Assembly (NCBI GenBank): GCA_041674865.1
Contig: JBAYUX010000046.1
Coordinates: 1-9,552, forward strand
Reading direction: 5' to 3'
DNA length: 9,552 bases
Source: CALREA01 sp041674865
GTDB taxonomy: Bacteria; Patescibacteriota; Gracilibacteria; UBA1369; UBA12463
In this document: one piece after another, positions 1-5,901 of the stretch
How positions within the stretch are numbered: position 1 is the first letter of the stretch
Layout of the letters: each line of letters opens with the position of its first letter
Notes under the pieces: model-generated
Databases searched by the model: none
What the model saw: the letters and a program-made list of their open reading frames with translations, nothing else
What the model was told of the DNA's origin: nothing
Translations under genes and position numbers: made by a program

Positions 1-628
1 CTGGACGTCGAGCGATCTCACATACTGCGAAAACTGCGTAAGCTCAAAAGATAGCTTTGGATGCATCGGGCTGCGACAAAAGAAATACTGCATTCTCAAT
101 AAACAATATACGAAAGAAGAATATGAGGCGCTCGTGCCACGCATTATAGAGCATATGAAAACTACGGGAGAATGGGGTGAATATTTCCCTCATTCTTTGA
201 GCTCATTCGCATACAATGAAACAAGTGCAAATAACTTCTTTCCACTCACAAAAGAAGAGGCTATTCATCGCGGATGGCGCTGGAAAGATGAAGAAAAGCA
301 GGAGTTCCTGCAAGCAAGTGTCACGTCAATTCCAGACAAAATTGCTGAAGTAAATAGTTCCATCACAAAAGAAGTTCTTGCATGCCAAAACTGTAAACGA
401 AACTACAAAATCGTTCCACAAGAGCTCGCTTTTTATCAAAAACAATCTCTTCCGGTACCGCACTATTGTCACATTTGTCGACACATGCGCCGCCTCTCAC
501 TCGAAAATCCAATGGAACTCTTCGATGGTCATTGCAATAAGTGCAACGCTGTCATTAAAACAACATATAAACCAGGTCACAAAGAAATCGTCTACTGCGA
601 AAAGTGCTATCTTGAGGCAGTGTATTAA
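1..628 (+). CDS. Cys-rich zinc-knuckle protein, C-terminal 208 residues (5' truncated)
   Basis: The frame is open from base 2 with no start in the window, so this is the C-terminal part of a longer protein. It aligns over its whole length with the C-terminal third of the next gene: a Cys-rich stretch ending GLRQKKYCILNKQY, then a conserved block with HMKTTGEWGE and PLTKEEA, then a tail with four CxxC knuckles (CQNC, CHIC, CNKC, CEKC) that could hold two zinc ions. The knuckles resemble zinc ribbons. The Cys-rich stretch looks like beta-helix-type repeats, which is inference. I associate such proteins with Patescibacteria, where they are uncharacterised; the function is unknown. An internal GTG at 134 could be mistaken for a start, but homology continues upstream to the window edge. 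The gene lies 20 nt before its paralogue and probably shares a transcript with it. Confidence 0.85.
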   Translation, partial: WTSSDLTYCENCVSSKDSFGCIGLRQKKYCILNKQYTKEEYEALVPRIIEHMKTTGEWGEYFPHSLSSFAYNETSANNFFPLTKEEAIHRGWRWKDEEKQEFLQASVTSIPDKIAEVNSSITKEVLACQNCKRNYKIVPQELAFYQKQSLPVPHYCHICRHMRRLSLENPMELFDGHCNKCNAVIKTTYKPGHKEIVYCEKCYLEAVY

Positions 629-630
629 AA
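583..630 (+). repeat. 48-nt perfect direct repeat, copy 1
   Basis: Covers the last codons of the first Cys-rich gene, its TAA stop and two following bases. It is identical to 2289-2336, at an offset of 1706 nt. The bases on both sides differ, and the rest of the two genes has diverged much more. Confidence 0.97.
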
Positions 631-648
631 AATCAACTAAAGCCATAA

Positions 649-2334
649 ATGCAAGACATCGCCTGCAAAAACTGCTCAACAATATTTCAGGTCACTCCAG
701 ATGATCTGGCATTTTATGAAAAAATTTCACCGACCTTACACGGCAAAGTACATGTCATTCCACCATCCGTACTCTGTCCAGAATGCCGATTAAAAAGAAA
801 GCTCACATTCAGAAATGAACGATCACTATATCGACGAACATGTGGGAAGTGTCAGAAATCAATGGTGTCATTATATTCCACTGACAAACCATATAATGCC
901 TATTGCCGAGACTGTTGGTGGGGTGACGCTTGGTCACCACTCGACTATGGTCGTGATTTTGATTTCACAAAAACATTCGCAGAAAATTTTGATGCACTCT
1001 GGAAAGAAGTTCCAATAATTGGCTTATGGAATATGAAAGATCAAAATGCAGAATATAATAATGGGTGCTTTGAGCTCAAGGACAGCTACATGAATTTCAA
1101 CTCCGATTGGGGTGAAAACTACCTGTACAATTACATAACAGAGTTTTCAAAAGACATGACCGATTGTGCGTACGCGCAAAAGTCAGAACTTTGTTATGAG
1201 TGCGTGGACATCATGAATACATATCATTGCCTATATTCTCAAGACATGGAGAATTGCCAGGATTGCTATTTCTCCTCAGATCTCATTGGATGTCGGAAGT
1301 GCTTCGGTTGTCATGGCTTACGACACAAAGAAGGCTACATATACAACAAAAAAGTGAGTGATCAGGAATGGAATGACTTCATGACCTCTCTTCGTCTCAC
1401 ACGAAAAAACATCAAAATATACAAAGAAGAATCAAATAAAATACGTATTACCGTTCCAAAAAAAGCACTTCACAAGACGCAGTGCGAAAATTCCACAGGT
1501 GACTATCTTTACCGCTGCAAAAACTCTACAAATTGCTTCGATCTTACAAGCGGAGAAGATGATAAAAACCTCACGTATGGAGTTGGAAAAACATACAAAG
1601 TACGTGATACGTATGCAACTGGCAATAGTGAGTGGGCATATGAATTCATGGGAGGAGGCGCAAGTGTATCAAACGTTGCATTTTCGATATCTCTCGCAGA
1701 AAACGTTACAGACGTCTATTACAGTGTCTTTTGCATGAACAACGCCCATAACCTTTTTGGATGTTCTGGAATACGACAAAACCAATACTGCATTTTAAAT
1801 AAACAATACTCAAAAGAAGCATACGAAACACTGCTAGAAAAAATTATTGAGCATATGAAAAAAACTGGCGAATGGGGTACGACATTTCCGCCAGAAATCT
1901 CACCTTTCGGATACAACGAAACGCTAGGACAAGAGTATTTCACGCTCACAAAAGAAGAGGCTTTAAAAAAGGGCTACAAGTGGAGCGAATACAAGGTAGC
2001 AACTCCCAATATTGATACAATTTCTTCGGATGAATTACCAGAAGATATCCATGATATTACGGACGATATTTTGAAAAAAACAATCAAGTGCGAAATTTCC
2101 GAAAAGCCCTTTAAAATAACAAAACAAGAACTCGAATTTTATCGAAAACTAAAACTCCCCCTCCCAAATCACCATCCGGATCAACGATACAAAGATCGCA
2201 TCGCGCAGCGAAATCCACGAATCCTCTATGAACGCACTTGCATGAACTGCCATACAGACATCCAAACCACCTACGCACCAAATCGCCCAGAAATCGTCTA
2301 CTGCGAAAAGTGCTATCTTGAGGCAGTGTATTAA
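649..2334 (+). CDS. Cys-rich zinc-knuckle protein, full-length paralogue (561 aa)
   Basis: Uncharacterised family. The N-terminal module has four CxxC knuckles at residues 6-9, 43-46, 65-68 and 86-89. A Cys-rich middle region (about 170-235 and 285-395) shows two irregular repeat blocks, each ending in a GC-x-G-(L/I)-R motif followed by a Tyr/Asn/Lys-rich segment, suggesting stacked beta-helix-like turns (inference). A conserved GEWG block follows near 415. The C-terminal module (480-555) resembles the N-terminal one but keeps only knuckles 3 and 4 (CMNC 531-534, CEKC 552-555). Knuckle 1 has a single Cys481, and knuckle 2 reads HHPDQR in place of CHICRH in the upstream paralogue. There is no signal peptide or membrane segment, so the protein is probably cytoplasmic. 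The ATG lies 20 nt after the previous stop, and no Shine-Dalgarno sequence is visible. Function unknown; nucleic-acid or protein binding is plausible. Confidence 0.9.
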   Translation: MQDIACKNCSTIFQVTPDDLAFYEKISPTLHGKVHVIPPSVLCPECRLKRKLTFRNERSLYRRTCGKCQKSMVSLYSTDKPYNAYCRDCWWGDAWSPLDYGRDFDFTKTFAENFDALWKEVPIIGLWNMKDQNAEYNNGCFELKDSYMNFNSDWGENYLYNYITEFSKDMTDCAYAQKSELCYECVDIMNTYHCLYSQDMENCQDCYFSSDLIGCRKCFGCHGLRHKEGYIYNKKVSDQEWNDFMTSLRLTRKNIKIYKEESNKIRITVPKKALHKTQCENSTGDYLYRCKNSTNCFDLTSGEDDKNLTYGVGKTYKVRDTYATGNSEWAYEFMGGGASVSNVAFSISLAENVTDVYYSVFCMNNAHNLFGCSGIRQNQYCILNKQYSKEAYETLLEKIIEHMKKTGEWGTTFPPEISPFGYNETLGQEYFTLTKEEALKKGYKWSEYKVATPNIDTISSDELPEDIHDITDDILKKTIKCEISEKPFKITKQELEFYRKLKLPLPNHHPDQRYKDRIAQRNPRILYERTCMNCHTDIQTTYAPNRPEIVYCEKCYLEAVY

Positions 2335-2336
2335 AA
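2289..2336 (+). repeat. 48-nt perfect direct repeat, copy 2
   Basis: Second copy of the repeat at 583-630, at the end of the second Cys-rich gene. This copy also contains TTGAGG (2318-2323), the likely -35 box of the small-RNA promoter just downstream. After copy 1 the same hexamer has no -10 box at a suitable distance. Confidence 0.97.
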
Positions 2337-2347
2337 TATGCTATAAT
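2318..2347 (+). promoter_or_regulatory. Extended -10 promoter for the small RNA
   Basis: TTGAGG at 2318-2323, an 18-nt spacer, then a perfect TGCTATAAT (TG at 2339-2340, TATAAT at 2342-2347). Expected start near 2354, exactly at the first base of the GNRA hairpin of the predicted RNA. The -35 box lies inside the last codons of the Cys-rich gene. Confidence 0.7.
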
Positions 2348-2353
2348 AAAGAC

Positions 2354-2441
2354 GGTAGTGAAAGCTACCTGGTGGAAGGGCGACAGGCCAAAACCTGATG
2401 CTCCCAAAGAAAAAGACCCTCGGTAGTGAGAGTCTTTTTTT
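2354..2441 (+). ncRNA. Putative small structured RNA, about 88 nt, family not recognised
   Basis: A strong promoter lies directly upstream and an intrinsic terminator ends the unit. The RNA would begin with a 6-bp hairpin capped by a GAAA tetraloop (2354-2359 with 2364-2369, the last pair U-G). Next come a GA-rich linker and a CAGG/CCTG helix (2384-2387 with 2394-2397) that GGG/CCC could extend, then the terminator hairpin. CAGG could pair instead with CCTG at 2368-2371. GGTAGT occurs both in the first hairpin and as the exact loop of the terminator, so GCTACC (2364-2369) could pair with either. I could not match it to 4.5S/SRP RNA, tmRNA, 6S, RNase P or a riboswitch. No open frame of useful size lies inside. 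No plus-strand gene follows until 5902, so a stand-alone RNA is more likely than a leader. Confidence 0.55.
2412..2441 (+). terminator. Intrinsic terminator (probably bidirectional)
   Basis: A 10-bp stem with one C-A mismatch (2412-2421 with 2428-2437), loop GGTAGT, and a run of seven T. On the minus strand the mismatch becomes a G-U pair and a T-rich stretch also follows. It could therefore also stop transcription arriving from the tRNA-like element and the lyase gene. Confidence 0.8.
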
Positions 2442-2448
2442 GCGTCGG

Positions 2449-2517
2449 TGGAAGTAATGGGACTCGAACCCATATCTATCACTTGATGAGGGTGACGAGA
2501 CGCAACCTGCTACTCCC
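2449..2517 (-). tRNA. tRNA-like element, anticodon CAT, D-arm strongly reduced
   Basis: The minus strand shows a canonical T-arm: ATGGG, loop TTCGAGT, CCCAT. A 7-bp acceptor stem follows from GGGAGTA with TACTTCC (one G-U) and discriminator A. The anticodon arm is TCACC / CTCATCA / AGTGA with T33 and anticodon CAT (2486-2488), and has one C-A mismatch next to the loop. The variable region is 5 nt. Only 15 nt lie between acceptor and anticodon stems instead of about 19, and the best D-arm is 3 bp (GCA/TGC), so it is not a normal cloverleaf. CCA is not encoded (CCG follows the discriminator). Flanking TGCGT and ACGCA extend the acceptor helix outwards. It could be a divergent tRNA-Met or tRNA-Ile(CAT), a pseudo-tRNA, or a tRNA-like structure. 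Its 5' end is 77 nt after the lyase stop codon. Confidence 0.5.
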
Positions 2518-2543
2518 CAACGCATATAAAAAATATCAAAGAG

Positions 2544-2556
2544 AGATTACCAATCT
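2544..2556 (-). terminator. Weak hairpin after the lyase gene
   Basis: AGATT / AATCT, a 5-bp stem with a 3-nt loop, followed on the minus strand by a T-rich stretch. It lies between the lyase stop and the tRNA-like element and could be a weak terminator, or chance in AT-rich DNA. Confidence 0.25.
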
Positions 2557-2594
2557 TTAACATTTTTATAATATTTTCCTAAAATTTTTATGAA

Positions 2595-3449
2595 CTAGAT
2601 TGACTGAGCCACTTTTCCACAACCCGAGTTAATTATAATAACAAGATCCTTTGGTGATACAGAAACTTTTCTCAAAGCACCATAAGCGGCAGCGCTCGAA
2701 GGCTCGGAAGGGACGACATCGCGCATGGCTACATAAGCAGCCTTAATTTCACCTTCATCCAAAAGTATAATTCGATGACCCTCATTCATCATGGCGCCAA
2801 AATGTGCCTGATACGGAGTCCACAACGCATGAAGCTTATCGGCAAACGATGGCCTTTGTATAGGAGATGCACCTACTAATTTCGTTGACCATCTAAGTCG
2901 CTTTAAACCCTGATAGAGACCAACAAAAGCTTCTCCACTACCAACCGGACAGAAGATATATTTTGGTTGATCACCACCTAACTGATCACGAAGCTCATTA
3001 ATAACACCCTCATAGGCTTGATGATATCCATTCGTCACATCCAAAACTTGACGATCGGAGTGCCCTTGTTGAGCAAAACGAACAATATCATTTGAACCAA
3101 AAATCTGATGAGACAGGTCGACCCCGATAACATCTGTACAAGCTCTTCTAAGGTGATGATCAATTACTTCCGGTAAATCCTGATCAACGATAGCAACAAC
3201 TTTCTTCCCACTTTCCTTCGCGGCCCGCGCCAAAGAATAACCAGAATTACCAGAAGTAATAAGAGCTAAAGTATCAATCGCCTGATCACGAGTCTGATCA
3301 ACAATCATTTGAGATCGTCGATCCTTCCAAGTACCATTTGGCTGGGCACTTTCGTCCTTCACATAAAGATTTGATAAGCCAGACCTGGCCCCCAGGGTTT
3401 GACTTTGAACAAGAGGTGTCACAACCAGATTTTCAGTAATGCTAGCCAT
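2595..3449 (-). CDS. PLP-dependent fold-type II enzyme, threonine synthase-like (284 aa)
   Basis: Family hallmarks appear in order: TPL (11-13); NGTWKDR (38-44), with Lys42 as the likely Schiff-base lysine in the place of the usual GSFKDR; TSGNSG (65-70), the substrate-binding loop; PVGSGEA (168-174), likely the PLP-phosphate loop; EPSSAAAYGAL (249-259); and NSGCG (274-278). This pattern fits threonine synthase, threonine dehydratase and cysteine synthase relatives, with threonine synthase (O-phosphohomoserine to threonine) the closest by eye. At 284 residues it is shorter than the usual 320-400 and starts almost directly at the first conserved strand. Substrate cannot be assigned from sequence alone. 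It stands alone, with no amino-acid biosynthesis gene nearby, and has its own promoter about 13 nt before the ATG. There is no Shine-Dalgarno sequence. Confidence 0.85.
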   Translation of the reverse strand: MASITENLVVTPLVQSQTLGARSGLSNLYVKDESAQPNGTWKDRRSQMIVDQTRDQAIDTLALITSGNSGYSLARAAKESGKKVVAIVDQDLPEVIDHHLRRACTDVIGVDLSHQIFGSNDIVRFAQQGHSDRQVLDVTNGYHQAYEGVINELRDQLGGDQPKYIFCPVGSGEAFVGLYQGLKRLRWSTKLVGASPIQRPSFADKLHALWTPYQAHFGAMMNEGHRIILLDEGEIKAAYVAMRDVVPSEPSSAAAYGALRKVSVSPKDLVIIINSGCGKVAQSI

Positions 3450-3468
3450 AAAAGAGCTTAAGGCAGGG

Positions 3469-3498
3469 ATTATAACAAAGATGAGTACGAGGTATCAA
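3469..3498 (-). promoter_or_regulatory. Sigma70-type promoter of the PLP-enzyme gene
   Basis: On the minus strand, TTGATA (3498-3493), an 18-nt spacer and a perfect TATAAT (3474-3469). Expected start near 3462, which gives a leader of about 13 nt without a Shine-Dalgarno sequence. Confidence 0.7.
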
Positions 3499-3517
3499 CA
3501 CCTATTCACTTCCGAAA

Positions 3518-3533
3518 GGGCATCCAGATACCC
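3518..3533 (-). terminator. Possible weak terminator after the ATPase gene
   Basis: On the minus strand GGGTAT / CTGG / ATGCCC forms a 6-bp stem (one G-U pair), followed by only three T. It lies between the ATPase stop and the lyase promoter, in an intergenic stretch of about 100 bases. Confidence 0.3.
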
Positions 3534-3551
3534 GCCACTTCGATTACCGCA

Positions 3552-5798
3552 TTAAATAATCGGCTCCTCGAACTTATCCTCATCAATAGCAGCCACCTCT
3601 TCAGGTTTTGGCGGAGCAGAAGCGCTCTCGTCCCATCGAAGCATCATCTCTTCGACTTCAGCTTTTGGAGTACAGTACTTCTCTCGTGACCTCTGAATAA
3701 TGAGTTGCGTCTGATCATTTTCAACAGGAGGAACACTCAACGTACGGCCAGAGAAAGCCTCACGGAGCTCACCATTCACCGACATCTTGGTATAGAATTC
3801 TCGAACGCCGAGGTTGATAATATCTCGAACTTTGAAGACCGGCGTGTACTCACCCTCAAGCACCGCGGCATCATCAGCACCAACACGGAAACTCACCATC
3901 GAACCGACGTTACCAAACACCGTCTTCTGAACTTCAGGAATCAGCTGACCCATATACTGATGAGCGATCGTCAAATTCAAACGATACTTACGAGCCTCAG
4001 AAAGAATTTCTGAAAATGTATCTGTCGCAAAGTTCTGAAACTCATCAACGTAAAAGTAAAAATCCTCACGCTGCTCTTCTGGAGTATCCGCACGACTCAT
4101 CGCCGCCTGGAACAATTTCGTAATCACCATCGAACCAATCAAGCCAGAGTTTTCCTCACCAAGAAGACCTTTTGAGACCTTCATCAAAAGAATCTTTTTC
4201 TTATCCATCACATCACGAAGATTGAATTTCGTGTTCGGCTGACCAATCATATTTCGAACCATGTTCGTTGCAATAAGCTGACCAACTTTATTCAACAAAG
4301 GTGTAATCGCCTCCGAGTCGAACTTCTCAGACCACGCCGCAAATTCAGAAACCCAGAAGTTCTTCACGACTGAATCCTGAATCCTAGAAACGATTTTCTG
4401 ACGGTAGTTCTTGTCCGTGAGCATCTTCATAATCGAGAGAATCGTCGTGTTCGGCGAGTCCAATAAGGCGAGTGTCGTATAGCGCAACACGTGCTCCAGA
4501 CGGTAGGTCCAGTTATCACCAAAGACCTTTTTGAAGATATCCAAGAAGCCGATCGTCACCTGCATTTTGTACGCATCATCGATCGACTCAAGTGGGTTAA
4601 AAGCAATTGGGAAAGCCGTATCTGCGGGGTCAAACAAAATAACATCATCCACTCGTTCCGGTGGAATATATCGCATAATATTATCAATAAGATCGCCGTG
4701 CGGATCCAACACGCCAAAACCTTTTCCATCCTTGATATCCTGAATAATCAAAAGCTCAAGAAGCTTACTTTTACCAGAACCAGACTTACCAACGGCATAC
4801 AAATGTCGTCGTCGGTCGGCTCGTCGAATACAAAATGGGACAAAGTTATTATGATAATTCGTCACACCAAATGGGCTCACATCTGGCTCACCTGCACGTG
4901 GCAAGTCCTGTGGCGGATCAGCTTTTCTCGCTTGTACACGAACGATATGAGGAATGTAGTCAGCATTTGGAAGGTGGTAAATTGTTGCAACTTCCTTCGC
5001 AGACATCGTAAAAGGATTACCATGCAAACGATTCTTGTATGAACGTACAAACGCAGCGAGATCATGAGTTTTGTGAGCATGGAACTCATTGATATCACTA
5101 TCATTGAACTGATAAAAACTATTGATAACCGCCTCTATCTTTCGGTCGGCATCTTCATGTGTATCAGAAATATACGCACAACGAATCGTTGTCTTAAATG
5201 GCTTCTCTCCGTCCTTTTCATGAGATTTATGATGACGAAGTTCGCTGATAGCATGACGTCCACCGGCGCGAAAACGATCCTTGATACTAAAAAAGTGATG
5301 CAAGTTCGCAAAGCGATGTCTCCAGTTTCTGCGGAAAAAGAAACCTGCCGTATCATTCAAAGGCTCAACAACAATCTGAACCCAAACCTGATCACGCGGA
5401 CCAATCTTAGAGATAACGGAAAACAAACGTGACATACTATCTTCACCAAATTCCGTGTAATCCTTGATGGGATACACATCGGCGTGATGCATGAGAATAT
5501 CCGCACCAGCAAGCGCCTGAGTCTTCGGATTAAACTGTTTTACATAATCCTCTGTTTCCTGAATTTCAGCATCCGGATAGGTTGAATAAATGAGAGACTC
5601 GATCGTCTCCTTCAACTGCTCCTCAACAACGATGAAAAAATACGCGTGCTGACCGTGACCAAAATACTCAAAAGAAAAGCGCTTTCCCATGACGGTGTTA
5701 CGCAAATTCAAAAGAAGTCCTTGGAACTTTTCCTCCATTTTTGGATTCTCCGGGGTACCCTGAGGAACGATGATGTGAAGATATCGTAGTTTTGCCAT
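3552..5798 (-). CDS. TraG/VirD4-like (coupling-protein type) ATPase, 748 aa
   Basis: The C-terminal half is a HerA/FtsK-superfamily motor domain. Walker A is GKSGSGKS (337-344). The loop GVLDPHGDL (362-370) follows, then Walker B YFYVDEF (581-587, Asp585/Glu586) and an AHQY sensor-like motif (612-615). This matches the TraG/TraD/VirD4 group, which drives DNA or protein transfer at the inner membrane. Residues 1-310 form an uncharacterised mixed alpha/beta region. No transmembrane segment is visible, although VirD4 proteins normally have two N-terminal ones, so membrane docking would need a partner. No mating-pair or relaxase gene is in the window. The ATG at 5798 is chosen: the longer GTG frame at 5825 would start just upstream of the predicted -10 box (5816-5821), so its start codon would lie outside the transcript. 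No Shine-Dalgarno sequence. Substrate unknown; DNA uptake, pilus-related or secretion roles are possible. Confidence 0.85.
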   Translation of the reverse strand: MAKLRYLHIIVPQGTPENPKMEEKFQGLLLNLRNTVMGKRFSFEYFGHGQHAYFFIVVEEQLKETIESLIYSTYPDAEIQETEDYVKQFNPKTQALAGADILMHHADVYPIKDYTEFGEDSMSRLFSVISKIGPRDQVWVQIVVEPLNDTAGFFFRRNWRHRFANLHHFFSIKDRFRAGGRHAISELRHHKSHEKDGEKPFKTTIRCAYISDTHEDADRKIEAVINSFYQFNDSDINEFHAHKTHDLAAFVRSYKNRLHGNPFTMSAKEVATIYHLPNADYIPHIVRVQARKADPPQDLPRAGEPDVSPFGVTNYHNNFVPFCIRRADRRRHLYAVGKSGSGKSKLLELLIIQDIKDGKGFGVLDPHGDLIDNIMRYIPPERVDDVILFDPADTAFPIAFNPLESIDDAYKMQVTIGFLDIFKKVFGDNWTYRLEHVLRYTTLALLDSPNTTILSIMKMLTDKNYRQKIVSRIQDSVVKNFWVSEFAAWSEKFDSEAITPLLNKVGQLIATNMVRNMIGQPNTKFNLRDVMDKKKILLMKVSKGLLGEENSGLIGSMVITKLFQAAMSRADTPEEQREDFYFYVDEFQNFATDTFSEILSEARKYRLNLTIAHQYMGQLIPEVQKTVFGNVGSMVSFRVGADDAAVLEGEYTPVFKVRDIINLGVREFYTKMSVNGELREAFSGRTLSVPPVENDQTQLIIQRSREKYCTPKAEVEEMMLRWDESASAPPKPEEVAAIDEDKFEEPII

Positions 5799-5815
5799 GG
5801 AAATGTTATATAGTA

Positions 5816-5843
5816 ATTGTATCACAAATTGGCGTCTTGTAAA
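5816..5843 (-). promoter_or_regulatory. Promoter of the ATPase gene
   Basis: On the minus strand, TTTACA (5843-5838), a 16-nt spacer and TACAAT (5821-5816). The expected start near 5809 leaves a leader of about 11 nt before the ATG at 5798. It diverges from the smpB promoter. Confidence 0.6.
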
Positions 5844-5866
5844 GCATTTTCGGCTTTAGAGGATGG

Positions 5867-5895
5867 TTGCCGCGACGTTCTTAAACCGCTACACT
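5867..5895 (+). promoter_or_regulatory. Promoter of smpB, probably giving a leaderless mRNA
   Basis: TTGCCG (5867-5872), a 17-nt spacer and TACACT (5890-5895). The start would fall at about 5902, the A of the smpB ATG. The upstream in-frame ATG at 5863 lies before the -35 box, which argues against it as the start. Confidence 0.6.
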
Positions 5896-5901
5896 GGGCG
5901 C

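Noticed and set aside
583..2336. The 48-nt repeats as terminal repeats or target duplications of a mobile element.
   Set aside because: They are coding ends of paralogous genes, and there is no transposase or inverted terminal repeat.
2365..2390. Possible SRP (4.5S) RNA, because of a GGAAGG-like run.
   Set aside because: The conserved asymmetric loop (AGGTCCGGAAGGAAGCAGC-type core) and the long terminal helix are absent.
2378..2406. Resemblance of the small RNA to a fluoride riboswitch (GGGCGA...CTGATG) and to the ACCTGAT part of a TPP riboswitch.
   Set aside because: The pseudoknot arms required by the fluoride motif and the CTGAGA element of TPP are missing, and no plus-strand gene follows that it could control.
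2111..2525. Minus-strand open frames over the end of the second Cys-rich gene, the small RNA and the tRNA-like element.
   Set aside because: They run through a strong terminator and a recognisable tRNA T-arm and have no protein-like features.
4491..5432. Long plus-strand open frames (183 and 122 codons) opposite the ATPase gene.
   Set aside because: They are antisense shadows of a well-supported coding region and show no recognisable domain.
5799..5825. GTG start that would add 9 residues to the ATPase.
   Set aside because: It lies just upstream of the predicted -10 box, so it would be outside the transcript.
5863..5901. Upstream ATG that would add 13 residues to SmpB.
   Set aside because: It precedes the likely -35 box, and the added residues do not match SmpB N-termini.
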